Source: Candidatus Kerfeldbacteria bacterium | GTDB lineage: Bacteria; Patescibacteriota; Patescibacteriia; UBA9570 | Direction: 5' to 3' | Assembly (NCBI GenBank): GCA_003512175.1 | Contig: DOSP01000096.1 | Location: 1-19,378, forward strand | DNA length: 19,378 bases | In this document: piece by piece, positions 1 through 8,733 of the stretch | Numbering within the stretch: the first letter of the stretch is position 1 | Layout of the letters: each line of letters begins with the position of its first letter | The notes under the pieces: generated by a model | The model's input: only the letters and a program-made list of their open reading frames with translations | What the model was told of the DNA's origin: nothing | Database searches by the model: none | Program-made: the position numbers and the translations under genes

Positions 1-347
1 TAAACGTGCCGATTTTATTTCATGGCAATGAGGAGCCCGATCCATTAGAGGCCCTCGGTGGAACCTATCCCACTGGCTATGCTGTTTCTTTAATTTTTCC
101 TGTTGGGGATACCATCACTGATGCCAACCTCACCCTAGTTGATGAGAATGGCAATAATCACCCCGGATATTTACGGACGCCATATGAAGAGGATGATCCG
201 AATAAATATTATCAAGGTAACGCTATTCTATTCATGGCCGAAGAAACGTTTGACTATAGTACAACCTATACCGCTACGGTAACCGCTCAACGTAATGGTG
301 AAGATTACGAAAAAACCTGGAGTTTTCGCACACTGGCTGATGTGTAG
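1..347 (+). CDS. C-terminal part of a secreted Ig-like domain protein, probably CAP-domain type (5' truncated)
   Basis: The reading frame is open to the left window edge, so the GTG at position 6 is probably an internal Val and the true start lies outside. The visible ~114 residues form one beta-rich domain. It has an N-V-P-I-x-F-x-G-x-E-x-P-D-P-L opening, a G-Y-A-V-S-L-I-F strand, and a W-S-F-R-T strand just before the stop. From memory this resembles the Ig-like domain that follows the CAP (SCP/PR-1) domain in bacterial surface proteins. The CAP domain itself would lie upstream and cannot be seen. The stop is 2 bases before the methyltransferase start, so the two are probably co-transcribed. 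Other Ig or fibronectin-like surface proteins remain possible. Confidence 0.6.
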   Translation, partial: NVPILFHGNEEPDPLEALGGTYPTGYAVSLIFPVGDTITDANLTLVDENGNNHPGYLRTPYEEDDPNKYYQGNAILFMAEETFDYSTTYTATVTAQRNGEDYEKTWSFRTLADV

Positions 348-349
348 TT

Positions 350-1102
350 ATGCGCACTGATTGGAATAAGGTGGCGAAGTGGTATGGTGAACATCTCCGT
401 CAAGATGATACGTTTCAGAGTCGGTTAATTTTCCCTCGTACTCTGCAGTTACTCAATCCCATCCGCGATAAATTGTACTTGGATATTGCTTGTGGCGAAG
501 GATCCTTCGCTCAATTGCTGACCGAGCAGTATCACGCCAAAGTAGTTGGCTTTGATTTGGCAGCTCAACTCATTCAACAAGCCAAACGGAAGCGGTTGCA
601 AGGCGCTACATTTCAAGTGGGTGACGCCATTCATTTTCCAACGAACATTCTGAAACAATCCTTTGACGGAGCCACCTGTGTATTAGCGCTGCAGAACATT
701 GCGAATTATTCAGTAGTCATCCAGCAAACGGCTCAGATTTTGAAACCTCAGGCCCCATTGGTGTTGGTCTTGAATCATCCACACTTTCGTCCACCGAAGC
801 AAAGCGGCTGGGGCTTTGATGAACAACGCCAGTTGCAATATCGCCGAGTGGATACCTATCTGTCGCCCTATGAGGTCAGTCTAGAAGCCCATCCCGGGAA
901 AAAACACTCTGTAAAAACGGTGTCGTTTCACCGACCGTTGCAAGATTATGTGCAGGCCCTCACCGATGTCGGTCTGTTGATCGACGCCATTGAAGAATGG
1001 GTGTCGGATCGTTCTAGCCAGCCGGGTGCTCGGGCTCGTGCCGAAAACCGCGCCCGCACGGAGTTTCCCCTGTTTATGGCGATACGCGCAAGAAAACAAT
1101 GA
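350..1102 (+). CDS. Class I SAM-dependent methyltransferase
   Basis: This 250-residue protein carries the class I (Rossmann-fold) methyltransferase signature. Motif I is L-D-I-A-C-G-E-G-S-F near residues 44-53. The acidic end of strand beta-2 is V-V-G-F-D-L around 65-70. A V-G-D-A segment follows motif II, and L-A-L-Q-N-I lies at the motif IV position. The C-terminal half has conserved-looking N-H-P-H-F-R, S-F-H-R-P-L and E-F-P-L-F-M-A-I segments typical of the Methyltransf_11-like group. The substrate cannot be told from the sequence. There is no clear ribosome-binding site. The start lies 2 bases after the preceding stop, which suggests translational coupling. Its TGA stop abuts the stop of the convergent gene with no spacer. 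It is probably cytoplasmic. Confidence 0.85.
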   Translation: MRTDWNKVAKWYGEHLRQDDTFQSRLIFPRTLQLLNPIRDKLYLDIACGEGSFAQLLTEQYHAKVVGFDLAAQLIQQAKRKRLQGATFQVGDAIHFPTNILKQSFDGATCVLALQNIANYSVVIQQTAQILKPQAPLVLVLNHPHFRPPKQSGWGFDEQRQLQYRRVDTYLSPYEVSLEAHPGKKHSVKTVSFHRPLQDYVQALTDVGLLIDAIEEWVSDRSSQPGARARAENRARTEFPLFMAIRARKQ

Positions 1103-2779
1103 TCAATACACTTCCTTCTGGTAACACTGCTCACAGTACACCAATTCTTTGCGTTCTGGAGAAAAAGTAGTTTCAAATTCGACGCTGCACCGGCCATGAT
1201 GAGCATGATCAGTTTGCGTGCACATGCACTGGCGTTGCCATAACTGGCGGGGATTGCGTAATTGCATCCGATTGAGATGCCGACAATCGGAGCAACGGTC
1301 GGGAATCGGTACGCCCGTTTGCCGATAAAATTTCAATTCAGCTTGATTAATCCGATAATTTTTTTGGCATTGTGTACAAGCCAATAACGCCTGCAAAATA
1401 TCGTCACTGACTAATGTACTATCGGACAGTACCCGATAGGTTTGCACTTTGTACTGCTTACGATCTTCCACTTGCCACCGACCACCTAAGGCTGTCACCT
1501 GTTCCGGCGTACAGGGAAAATATTCTGGCGCCGCAGATTCGTTGTAGGCAAATGGAGCGTATCTGATTGGAAAAAACTCACCATATTCACCCGCAGTTCG
1601 CATCTGCTCAATAATTTTTTTCTCTAATTGATGATACTCCATTTCACTATATGGCTTATTCAAAATACAGTACTGACTTTTCTTTAATCCGATACAACCA
1701 AATAAGTTACTCGAACCTTGAAAACAGCAATCACAGTACTGTAAATCACGGCTATCGGCACAGATGTTGCAAAATTTTAAATTGTAGCCCGCCATTCCGG
1801 CGTGTGCCTCATAGATCAATTCACTTGGTACCAGCCAGCCATGTTCGTAGGCATCCATACTATCTTTATTATCACCCAGATCAAACATATACTTCGCATT
1901 GTCCAAATTCCGACAATTAAAACAAAATTTAGCATTACGACAATGATACAAGTCGTTGCCGGTACTCTGTTCACAATGAATTTGCAAATCAAACCGGCGG
2001 GGCGCTTTGAATTTTAAGGCTTCCCACTGGACAATAAACTTAGCACGAAACTCTGGATGCGTGAGAAGCTTTTGTTTAGTGTCAGCAAACTCCTCGGCCG
2101 AAGCCGGACGATTCAAAATGTAATATTGCTTATGTTGCAATTGCACACAGCCCAGGCAATTCTGAATATCGCTACATTCAAAACAAAATAGGCAATCATT
2201 AGCGGCTTCACAATACTGCGACCAAAACGTTTGAAAGCAATTTCGGCAATACGAGCACTCATAGCACAGCTCACACTGTTCGCAATATAAGTTATCGACA
2301 CAATTTTTTGATTTGAGAACCCAGTGACCATACAGTGAATCTTCACACTCCCCCATGGCAACGCCCATGTAACAATTTTTATTTCGGACGGAATGATTGG
2401 TGTATTCGCTGTTGGTACTATGGAGATTAAATAGAGCAATTCTCGGTACCGCTAATTGCAATTCATGCCACTGTTCAAAGAAGGAACGTGTTGGGTTATA
2501 ATCCCGAGCGTAGTCGAGCGGATTCCAACGATCGCTCCACCAACAGTCTTGGCAGTAGACGGTATAGGGAGAATCTGTGGAATAGAGTGATATCATCTGT
2601 CGCTGACATAAATCACACTGATCTTGATAGAGTTTACGTTCATTACGATACGTCAGGCGGCGCTGCTGTCTACAGTCTGGACATAAAGACGGTTGCGGAA
2701 CAGCGATTCGTTGATAAAAATCAAGATCCCATTGTTCGAGCTTGAAGCTTTTACTGCACTGGCGACATTGTTTGGTCAT
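1103..2779 (-). CDS. Cys-rich zinc-ribbon/solenoid paralogue P8 (last of the array)
   Basis: This 558-residue protein of unknown function is the clearest member of the array. The N-terminal ribbons use C5/C8/C33/C36, resembling from memory the zinc-ribbon family PF13451, and C55/C58/C76/C79. A linker with W-W-S-D, L-D-Y-A-R-D-Y-N and V-P-R follows. Repeat domain 1 spans residues 136-211 and has 15 Cys, all on one 3-residue phase. Cap 1 is at 212-231. Repeat domain 2 spans about 269-362. Cap 2 (Q-Y-C-I-L-N-K-P-Y-S) is followed by G-E-Y-G-E-F-F-P. The C-terminal ribbon is C468/C471/C496/C499, then a CxC...HxHH..C cluster at 518-531 and C549/C552. No signal peptide is visible. The ATG overlaps the stop of a short upstream ORF (ATGA). 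Metal binding is inferred; no enzyme motif is recognised. Confidence 0.85.
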   Translation of the reverse strand: MTKQCRQCSKSFKLEQWDLDFYQRIAVPQPSLCPDCRQQRRLTYRNERKLYQDQCDLCQRQMISLYSTDSPYTVYCQDCWWSDRWNPLDYARDYNPTRSFFEQWHELQLAVPRIALFNLHSTNSEYTNHSVRNKNCYMGVAMGECEDSLYGHWVLKSKNCVDNLYCEQCELCYECSYCRNCFQTFWSQYCEAANDCLFCFECSDIQNCLGCVQLQHKQYYILNRPASAEEFADTKQKLLTHPEFRAKFIVQWEALKFKAPRRFDLQIHCEQSTGNDLYHCRNAKFCFNCRNLDNAKYMFDLGDNKDSMDAYEHGWLVPSELIYEAHAGMAGYNLKFCNICADSRDLQYCDCCFQGSSNLFGCIGLKKSQYCILNKPYSEMEYHQLEKKIIEQMRTAGEYGEFFPIRYAPFAYNESAAPEYFPCTPEQVTALGGRWQVEDRKQYKVQTYRVLSDSTLVSDDILQALLACTQCQKNYRINQAELKFYRQTGVPIPDRCSDCRHLNRMQLRNPRQLWQRQCMCTQTDHAHHGRCSVEFETTFSPERKELVYCEQCYQKEVY

Positions 2780-2916
2780 ACCCCACCCGCCCTTCGAGCA
2801 CCCTCCCCTTGCAGGGGTAGGGTAGGATTAATAAACATATTTCCCCACTCCTGCAAGGAGGGGGATGTCCCGAAGGGACAGGGGAAGGTAAAAATATTAC
2901 TGGTAAGAAATCTCAT
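2776..2916 (-). CDS. Short 46-codon ORF across a repeat insertion, linking P7 and P8
   Basis: An ATG at 2916 follows the P7 stop with a single T between, and a perfect AAGGAG lies 10 bases upstream. The frame runs 46 codons through palindromic repeat DNA and stops at a TGA that overlaps the ATG of P8. The peptide (ending L-P-L-Q-G-E-G-A-R-R-A-G-G-V) is the kind of translation expected from interspersed repeats, not from a selected protein. I infer that the ATG was the original P8 start position before the repeat inserted. The ORF may now serve only to carry ribosomes to P8. A functional peptide is unlikely. Confidence 0.4.
   Translation of the reverse strand: MRFLTSNIFTFPCPFGTSPSLQEWGNMFINPTLPLQGEGARRAGGV
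2780..2890. repeat. Palindromic repeat pair inserted between P7 and P8
   Basis: Two GC-rich imperfect hairpins are separated by an AT-rich spacer. The left one, at 2801-2822, has CCCT-CCCCT arms around TTGC. The right one, at 2841-2865, has CCCCACTCCT against AGGAGGGGG. It is followed by a small TGTCCC-GAA-GGGACA hairpin at 2867-2881. The right hairpin is nearly identical over about 26 bases to a copy near 17350. A related core (CTTGCAAGG type) occurs at the left end of the DUF559 unit. The type looks like REP or MITE-like intergenic repeats. Confidence 0.65.
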
Positions 2917-2917
2917 A

Positions 2918-4578
2918 TCAATATATCTCCTTCTGATAACACCCCTCACAGTAAACGATTGCCGGATTATCCGGTGAATAATTGGTCTCAAATTCAACCT
3001 CGCAACGACCATGATGTGAATGATCCGTTTGGGTGCACATACACTGCCGTTTGAATAATTTCCACGGATTGCGTAACCGCTCCCGGGCTTGCTGGCGACA
3101 GACCGAACACAGAGTTGGTAACTGCACGTGCAGTGTGCGATAGAGTTCAACTTCTTGGGGAATCACCTTATAATGCCGCTGACATTGGCTGCACGCGTAG
3201 ACCGCTTTAGTCACATCACTGTAGGTGCGCGCTAGATCATCCGGCGCCGACACTACTTTATCCACATAGGTTTTTTGTGGTGTCGTGCTCCACAGCCAAT
3301 GTCGCGCCATCACCTCTGGTTGGGTGAGAGGAAAAAAATCATGGGCTAGTGTTTCATTGTACCCAAATAAGGAATACTGGGCTGGAAAAAATTCACCATA
3401 CTCTCCAGCTTGAGTCATCTGTTGAATAATGTTTTGCCGAAGTTGGTGATAGTCAGTTTCGCTATACGGACGATTAAAAATGTGCCGCTGTTTATTGCGT
3501 AAACCAACGCAGCCAAACAAATTTTTCGAATTATGGCAAGTATCGGAATACTGTGTGTCTGGACTGGTGCGACACATATTCACAAACTGCATGTTATATC
3601 CCATGACACTGTGACATTCGTAGAGTAATTCACATTCATCAAAGAAACTCACATCATAAGAATCTTTGCTGCGTAGACCATCAAAACTATAGGCACAATC
3701 AACCAATTCAAATGCATCAAAACAGTATTTGCATTGTGTGAATTACTGATGCCACCACCAGTGACATTAGCATTATTCACCCCTTTGGCAAATTTTTGAA
3801 TAGCCTTTTTCTTCAAATCGGCAAACTGTAATTTTGCTTCATCTACTGTTGCTCGATTTTTGGTATATCGTTCCACGATTTTTTGGTAATCTGTTGGAGA
3901 ATATGGCTTGTTGAAGATATGATACTGCTTGGAACGTAAGTTGGTACAGCCAAAACAATTAGAACAATTCGCGCAGTCATACAGCAACCAAGATTCATTG
4001 CAATCACGACAATCTTGACTGAATCGAACTTGATTACAATTGGTACAATCCACCAACTCATAACACAATCGATTTTTCACCGCATAGGCAGTGTCAATAC
4101 AATCGCTATTGCCAACCATCCAAAAACCGTAATAACAATTATCATTATCATTACAACTGGTGGAGAGGTAGCAATTTTTGTTACGATCCGCCCAATTAAT
4201 GTAGGGTGAATTTTCGGCTTGATTATTCGATAAGGTTAAGCGTGGAACCTGCTGGAGTAATTGAGCAAATTGTTCAAAGAAAGATTGGTGCGGGTTATAA
4301 TCCCGAGCGTAGTCGAGGGAATCCCACTGATCACTCCACCAACACTCTGGACAATACACCATATACGGAGCATCTGGCCGATACATACTGATCATGTCTT
4401 TGTGACACAGCCCACACTGCCGCTCATACAACATGCGTTCATTCCGCCAAGTTAAGCGACGTTGCTCACGACAATCTGGGCAGAGTGTTGGTATAGGAAC
4501 GTGGATGCGATCATAAAAACGTTGATCAGGTTGGTCAATCAAAAAAGTTTTACTGCACTCTTTGCATTGTTTCGTCAT
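2918..4578 (-). pseudogene. Cys-rich zinc-ribbon/solenoid paralogue P7, split by a frameshift
   Basis: Two overlapping frames (4578-3649 and 3706-2918) together make one full-length paralogue of about 553 residues. The first supplies the N-terminal ribbons (C5, C8, C33, C36, then C55, C58, C76, C79), repeat domain 1 (13 Cys, all in one phase), cap 1 and the start of repeat domain 2. Homology leaves that frame at about 3725-3730. It resumes one frame over with C-F-D-A-F-E-L-V-D-C and continues to a complete C-terminus with the CxC...HHxxC ribbon and Y-Q-K-E-I-Y tail. One missing base near 3725-3730 explains the break. It may be a real mutation, a phase-variable site or an assembly error. The start lies 9 bases after the TrmB stop with no evident ribosome-binding site, so it is probably in one operon with the regulator. 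Confidence 0.8.
2927..2932 (-). promoter_or_regulatory. Ribosome-binding site AAGGAG inside the P7 C-terminal codons
   Basis: AAGGAG is formed by the Lys-Glu codons of the P7 tail (Q-K-E-I-Y). It lies 10 bases upstream of the ATG at 2916, which is separated from the P7 stop by one T. The same geometry occurs at the P3/P4 junction. Confidence 0.6.
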
Positions 4579-4587
4579 AGTGGTTGA

Positions 4588-5364
4588 TTATCCGACGTTA
4601 TACATTCTATTCCACAACGTGTAGAATATTCTGGAATGGTGGTTCGCCAACTCTTTATTGTGGATGGTGATGCCAAATAGTTCTCGACCAGGAAAAATAT
4701 AGGCAACCGTATCCGCATAGATCATTTGATCGCAGGTCGCACCTAGCTTCAGCTGGACAGATTCGTGGAAGACATCCTGCACGGTCGCTCGCGGTAGGGT
4801 GTAGCTACCGGTTTTTTCCAGAATCATCTTCAAATGAATCCCCTTTTCCTCACTGCGAATAACCAACTCCTCCAAAAACTCTATGTAATGTTCTTTCAGA
4901 GTTGGCGCAAAATCGACCGCCGATAAGGCTAAGATATCATCACCCTTTTTGGTATTGGTGAGCGCTTCATCCCAAATCTTCGTGACGGCTTCTTTGGCTC
5001 GGAAATAATGAATTTCTAAATCTTCCGGCACGCTGGCATAGTGCACATTGAGTTCGCCGATCAAATTAGGCATGTTGGTGGCCAATTTGTCTAATGATTT
5101 ACGCTGCTCCTCAAACAGCGACAACAGTTTAGCTGGTTTAGCTACTTTGCACTTTTGTCCATAACTGCGCACATCCATATCGGCCATGCCATTTTGGTTG
5201 AGCAGCTTGAAAATATTATAACCGGTCATGCGCGATAAACCAGCACGTTCGGCAATTTGCGGAATGGTCGCCAAGCCTAACTCCAGGCCGGCCACATAGA
5301 ACTTAATCTCATTGTCGGTTAAACCAAGTTGTAAAAGGTCTTTCTTTACTTTACTCGTAATCAT
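4588..5364 (-). CDS. TrmB-family winged-helix transcriptional regulator
   Basis: This 258-residue protein begins with a winged helix-turn-helix. G-L-T-D-N-E-I-K-F-Y (residues 14-23) leads into T-I-P-Q-I-A-E-R-A-G-L-S-R, then a recognition-helix-like T-G-Y-N-I-F-K-L-L and a wing up to about residue 80. A coiled linker (F-E-E-Q-R-K-S-L-D-K-L-A) and an alpha/beta effector-like domain to the end follow. This order and length match TrmB-like regulators. The effector is unknown. It is the first gene of a unit with P7 and P8, and its own promoter and a palindrome lie just upstream. Control of the paralogue array is inferred from position and from a shared promoter element at P5. No good Shine-Dalgarno sequence precedes the ATG. 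Confidence 0.75.
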   Translation of the reverse strand: MITSKVKKDLLQLGLTDNEIKFYVAGLELGLATIPQIAERAGLSRMTGYNIFKLLNQNGMADMDVRSYGQKCKVAKPAKLLSLFEEQRKSLDKLATNMPNLIGELNVHYASVPEDLEIHYFRAKEAVTKIWDEALTNTKKGDDILALSAVDFAPTLKEHYIEFLEELVIRSEEKGIHLKMILEKTGSYTLPRATVQDVFHESVQLKLGATCDQMIYADTVAYIFPGRELFGITIHNKELANHHSRIFYTLWNRMYNVG

Positions 5365-5432
5365 ACCGTATCGTTATGGCTTAGCATGGTCAATGTTGGA
5401 TATATTTCTACCTGTGGAAAAATAAAAATTCA

Positions 5433-5444
5433 CCTAACCTTAGG
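5433..5444 (-). promoter_or_regulatory. Candidate operator: palindrome CCTAAGGTTAGG at the TrmB promoter
   Basis: A 12-base inverted repeat (CCTAA-GG-TTAGG read on the minus strand) overlaps the downstream edge of the -10 box. A degenerate version, CCTAAAACTAGC, sits at the equivalent place upstream of P5. Binding by the adjacent TrmB-type protein is a guess. Confidence 0.35.
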
Positions 5445-5469
5445 ATACTATTTTTTCGCTACATGTCAA
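5442..5469 (-). promoter_or_regulatory. Sigma70-type promoter for the TrmB gene, P7 and P8
   Basis: On the minus strand a perfect TTGACA (5464-5469) is followed by a 16-base spacer ending in AAAAAATAG and then TATCCT (5442-5447) as the -10 box. The spacing and the -35 box are close to consensus. It lies in the 111-base gap between the P6 stop and the TrmB start. Similar sequence precedes P5. Confidence 0.6.
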
Positions 5470-5475
5470 TTACTT

Positions 5476-7146
5476 TTATACGATGGTTTTAGAATAACAG
5501 CTCTCACAGTACACAATAGATGCGCTATCAGCCGGATAGGCTGTTTCGAAGTTGACTGGACACTGACCAGAGTGCTCGTGCTTTGGTTGGGTGCACATAC
5601 ATTGCCGTTGCCACAGATGCCGCGGGTTACGATTGTGTAAGCGGTCACGGTGCCGGCAATGATGGCATAGACGCGGTATGGGAATATGCTGTAGCCGATA
5701 AAAGGCCAACTCTTTTTGGACAATTTTATAATTCTTTTTACATGATGCACACGTTAACACGGCCGAGACAATATCATCTTTGACCGTTTGAATGGAATCC
5801 GGAATCCGATAACTGCTGTAGCGGATATTTTTGACATCATCATCTCGCCACCGCCAGCCTTGTTGCTCAACCGCTTCTTTGCTGAGTGGGAAATGGTCAT
5901 AAGCTGCAGTTTCATTATACGCAAATGGCGACAGGGTGACTGGAAAAAACTGGCCGTACTCCCCCGTGTCCTTCATATGTTGAATCAAGCGATCGCGCAA
6001 CGCATAGTAGTCATCTTCAGCATATGGTTTGTTGAGAATGTGAAAATTTTTATGGCGCAGGCCTATGCAGCCAAATAAGTTTTTGCCGTGATAGATACTG
6101 TCACAATACTGCCCATCACTGCCATGCCAATAACTGTACGAGAAATAATTCTTGTACAAATCAATTCCGCTCACCAAGTCATACACTAATTGAGAGTTAT
6201 CCACGACCACATAGGTATCATGTGAATCTTTGATTTTGTTGCCATGGATAGAGTATTTACAATTTTCTAACTCATAACTTTCAAATGAATGAAAAGTATT
6301 GGAGCAACGTTCCAAATAGTCACCGGAAAAATTCTCATTGTTTAAACCATGGTAGTACTTAAACGTATGTTTCTTTTTCAATTCTGCAAATTCGCCCTGT
6401 AAACGTTGAATTGTGTTATAACTATCTCGTGGCAGTTTGGCCAGTTTTTCTTCATATTCAGTTCTGGTGAGTTGCTGATTGCGCCAGACATACTGGGCAT
6501 TGCGCAATCCATACGACATAAAACAATCACCGGACGCTTTACAATCCAGCAAAAACATTGAATTTCGACAGCCGGCCGAATCAATCGAATACTGGACATC
6601 GTAACAACCTGAGCAACCGATACAACCGTAGGTTAATTCGCTTTTCGTTACGTTCAGGTTATCCATACTGGAAACACAGTTGAGCATGCCATACGAATAC
6701 ATGCAGTCCTCATTATGATCACTGACAAAAATGAGATAGCAATCTTTATTGTAGGCGGAACCGTTTGTATACTCTGAATTTTCATTGTCTAGGGCCATGG
6801 CATAAACGCGCGGAACTTTTAATTGCAGCTCCTTAAATTGATCAAAAAACGGCCGCGTGAAATCAATGGCTTGGCCGTAGTCAGCCCCATCCCATTTGTC
6901 TGAATACCAACAATCATAGCAATAGACCACATAGGGTTGTTTGGGGTCATAAATCGAAATAATAGCTTTTTTGCACAAAGCGCAGGTGCGCTGATACAGA
7001 GTGCGCTCATTTCGCCACACCATCCGGCGTTGGGCTCGACAATCCGGACAATAGGTTGGGGCTGGCACACCTAGTTGATCATAAAACTGCTGATCACTGT
7101 GTGTGATTTCAAAAGTCTTGCTACACTGGACACACTGTTTTTTCAT
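5476..7146 (-). CDS. Cys-rich zinc-ribbon/solenoid paralogue P6
   Basis: This 556-residue protein has the full array layout. The N-terminal ribbons are C5/C8/C33/C36 and C55/C58/C76/C79. The linker is of the D-Y-G-Q-A-I-D-F-T-R-P-F-F type. In repeat domain 1 all 9 Cys share one 3-residue phase, and Ser occupies many of the other in-phase positions. Repeat domain 2 ends in L-F-G-C-I-G-L. Cap 2 and G-E-Y-G-Q-F-F-P follow. The C-terminal ribbon begins at C466, with a CxC...HxHxxxC cluster shared only with P7 and P8. The tail is S-K-T-I-V, not the usual Q-K-E-V-Y. This is the last gene of its unit and is followed by an intergenic promoter. The start codon is one base after the P5 stop. Function is unknown; it is probably cytoplasmic and zinc-binding. 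Confidence 0.85.
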   Translation of the reverse strand: MKKQCVQCSKTFEITHSDQQFYDQLGVPAPTYCPDCRAQRRMVWRNERTLYQRTCALCKKAIISIYDPKQPYVVYCYDCWYSDKWDGADYGQAIDFTRPFFDQFKELQLKVPRVYAMALDNENSEYTNGSAYNKDCYLIFVSDHNEDCMYSYGMLNCVSSMDNLNVTKSELTYGCIGCSGCYDVQYSIDSAGCRNSMFLLDCKASGDCFMSYGLRNAQYVWRNQQLTRTEYEEKLAKLPRDSYNTIQRLQGEFAELKKKHTFKYYHGLNNENFSGDYLERCSNTFHSFESYELENCKYSIHGNKIKDSHDTYVVVDNSQLVYDLVSGIDLYKNYFSYSYWHGSDGQYCDSIYHGKNLFGCIGLRHKNFHILNKPYAEDDYYALRDRLIQHMKDTGEYGQFFPVTLSPFAYNETAAYDHFPLSKEAVEQQGWRWRDDDVKNIRYSSYRIPDSIQTVKDDIVSAVLTCASCKKNYKIVQKELAFYRLQHIPIPRLCHHCRHRDRLHNRNPRHLWQRQCMCTQPKHEHSGQCPVNFETAYPADSASIVYCESCYSKTIV

Positions 7147-7147
7147 A

Positions 7148-8647
7148 TTAGTACATTACCTGTTGATAACATGTCTCACAGTACACGCGCTCTACGCTAT
7201 CGGGCGCATAAGTAGTGTGAAAGCGATTATGGCAGTTTTGGTTCATACATTGTCGCTCCCATAATGTACGCGGATTACGTAAGGCCATGCGGCGACGATG
7301 TCGCAATTCAGGATGTTCGGTGGGCTGAGGTAGTTTCATGAGATCATAAAACGCCTGTTCGGCCCTGGTGAATTTAAAAGATTTATCAATAACCGTTTGC
7401 ATGTCTTTTTGAAAATACTCTTGCGCCACGGTATCAGCATAAGCAAATAAACTATGACTTATTGGTGGCAATTCGCCATATTCACCATCGGCGGTCATTT
7501 TCTCAATACACTTTTTTTGCAATTCTTTATACAGTGTCTCCGAATAGGCTTTATTTAAAATCAGATATTGTTTATTGCGTACACAGGACGATAGCAAGAT
7601 ATCATGGCTATTATGTACTTGATCGCCATATTCCACATCACGGGCATAAAAGATAAATGTCGAGTAATGTACGTTATAGGTTTCCAACATACTTAAACAG
7701 TTATAACACAGTTCTGGATTGTAATAAAAGAACGAACAATCGTAACTATCCTTGGGTGTGAGAGCATCAGTGCAGTAACGAATATCCTGACCACTGGTCA
7801 CATCATAGGAATCATACACGCGTTTACAATCGGTAAGATAATCACCGGTACAGTCATCGCTCTTAATAGTATTGGCGTATTTCACAATGCGATCTTGATT
7901 CAATTTCCGCCATTCAACGTAGCACTCCTGCAATCCAGCCACTAATTTTGGATAGTCTTCTGGTTTCACTGGTTTGTTGCGAATGTAATATTGCTTATTA
8001 TGCAAATTATTACTCAGCCAGACATTACTACAACCTTTTAAGCCAATCGAGTAACCACACTCACGTGAATCCTGGCAATCTTGCAAATAGATACTACGAT
8101 AACAGTTACGGCAGTTGATACATTCGTAGAGTAACTCTGAATCGTAGATAAAGCAGTTATCGAAGCAATCTTTACATTTCTGTACCAGTTTGCCATAAGA
8201 GCAGTTTTCATTATTCTCGGCCGCAAATAACAAATAGCAATCTTTGTTATCCGCACACATATTCGTATATCCAGAATTCTCACTGTTCATAGCCACTAAC
8301 GCCAAGCGTGGTACACGTTTGCGCACTTCTAAATATTGTTCAAGCAGTGATCGGCTCCAATCTATGTCTTGACCATAGTCAGCTGGATCCCAGTCGTCTC
8401 CCCACCAACAGGTTTGGCAATACACAGTGAGATGTGATTTTGGTTCATACAATGAAATAATGGCTTTATGACACTTATCACATTCATCAGGGTACAACGC
8501 CCGCTCATTGCGAAAGGCCAAGCGGCGCTGCAAACGGCAGCGCGGACAATTTTTTGGGTGCGGAGCTGCCACTTTTTTATAAAATGTTTCGTCAGCGGCA
8601 GCGATGCTGAATTGGCCGGAGCAGGTGAGGCAGGTTTGGTTAATCAT
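7148..8647 (-). CDS. Cys-rich zinc-ribbon/solenoid paralogue P5, with degenerate third ribbon
   Basis: I take the ATG at 8647, giving 499 residues. An upstream in-frame TTG at 8683 would add residues that no paralogue has. The N-terminal ribbons are intact (C6/C9/C34/C37 and C56/C59/C77/C80). In repeat domain 1, 10 of 11 Cys are in one 3-residue phase. Repeat domain 2 and both caps are present. The C-terminal ribbon that is CxxC...CPxC in the others has lost all four Cys here (I-D-K-S at the first pair, H-P-E-L at the second). The linker before it is also shortened, which explains the short length. The final C-x4-C-x-N-R-F and Y-C-E-T-C elements remain. It starts its own unit behind a TTGACA promoter. 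P6 follows after one base. Confidence 0.85.
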   Translation of the reverse strand: MINQTCLTCSGQFSIAAADETFYKKVAAPHPKNCPRCRLQRRLAFRNERALYPDECDKCHKAIISLYEPKSHLTVYCQTCWWGDDWDPADYGQDIDWSRSLLEQYLEVRKRVPRLALVAMNSENSGYTNMCADNKDCYLLFAAENNENCSYGKLVQKCKDCFDNCFIYDSELLYECINCRNCYRSIYLQDCQDSRECGYSIGLKGCSNVWLSNNLHNKQYYIRNKPVKPEDYPKLVAGLQECYVEWRKLNQDRIVKYANTIKSDDCTGDYLTDCKRVYDSYDVTSGQDIRYCTDALTPKDSYDCSFFYYNPELCYNCLSMLETYNVHYSTFIFYARDVEYGDQVHNSHDILLSSCVRNKQYLILNKAYSETLYKELQKKCIEKMTADGEYGELPPISHSLFAYADTVAQEYFQKDMQTVIDKSFKFTRAEQAFYDLMKLPQPTEHPELRHRRRMALRNPRTLWERQCMNQNCHNRFHTTYAPDSVERVYCETCYQQVMY

Positions 8648-8721
8648 AGGTGTAAGCTTAAACAAACGTGTAAACGTGGTCAAATGGTTTTAGATTTATT
8701 TGTCTATTTAGTGTTTTTTTA

Positions 8722-8733
8722 GCTAGTTTTAGG
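8722..8733 (-). promoter_or_regulatory. Degenerate copy of the CCTAA-type palindrome upstream of P5
   Basis: CCTAAAACTAGC on the minus strand keeps the first half-site of the CCTAAGGTTAGG palindrome and the TAG of the second. Its distance from TTGACA is 18 bases, against 19 at the TrmB promoter. A shared regulator site is possible but unproven. Confidence 0.3.

Noticed and set aside
1651..2745. Several + strand ORFs of 70-90 codons opposite P8, P7 and the other paralogues.
   Set aside because: They are shadows of the strongly supported minus-strand genes, with odd composition, no ribosome-binding sites and no recognisable domains.
2494..4316. A 26-base identical string (GGTTATAATCCCGAGCG and on to GTCGAG) in P8 (about 2495-2520) and P7 (about 4291-4316), which also resembles a repeat I recall from other bacterial genomes.
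   Set aside because: On the minus strand it encodes the conserved linker L-D-Y-A-R-D-Y-N-P, which P3 encodes with different codons. Shared ancestry or gene conversion explains it without a separate repeat.
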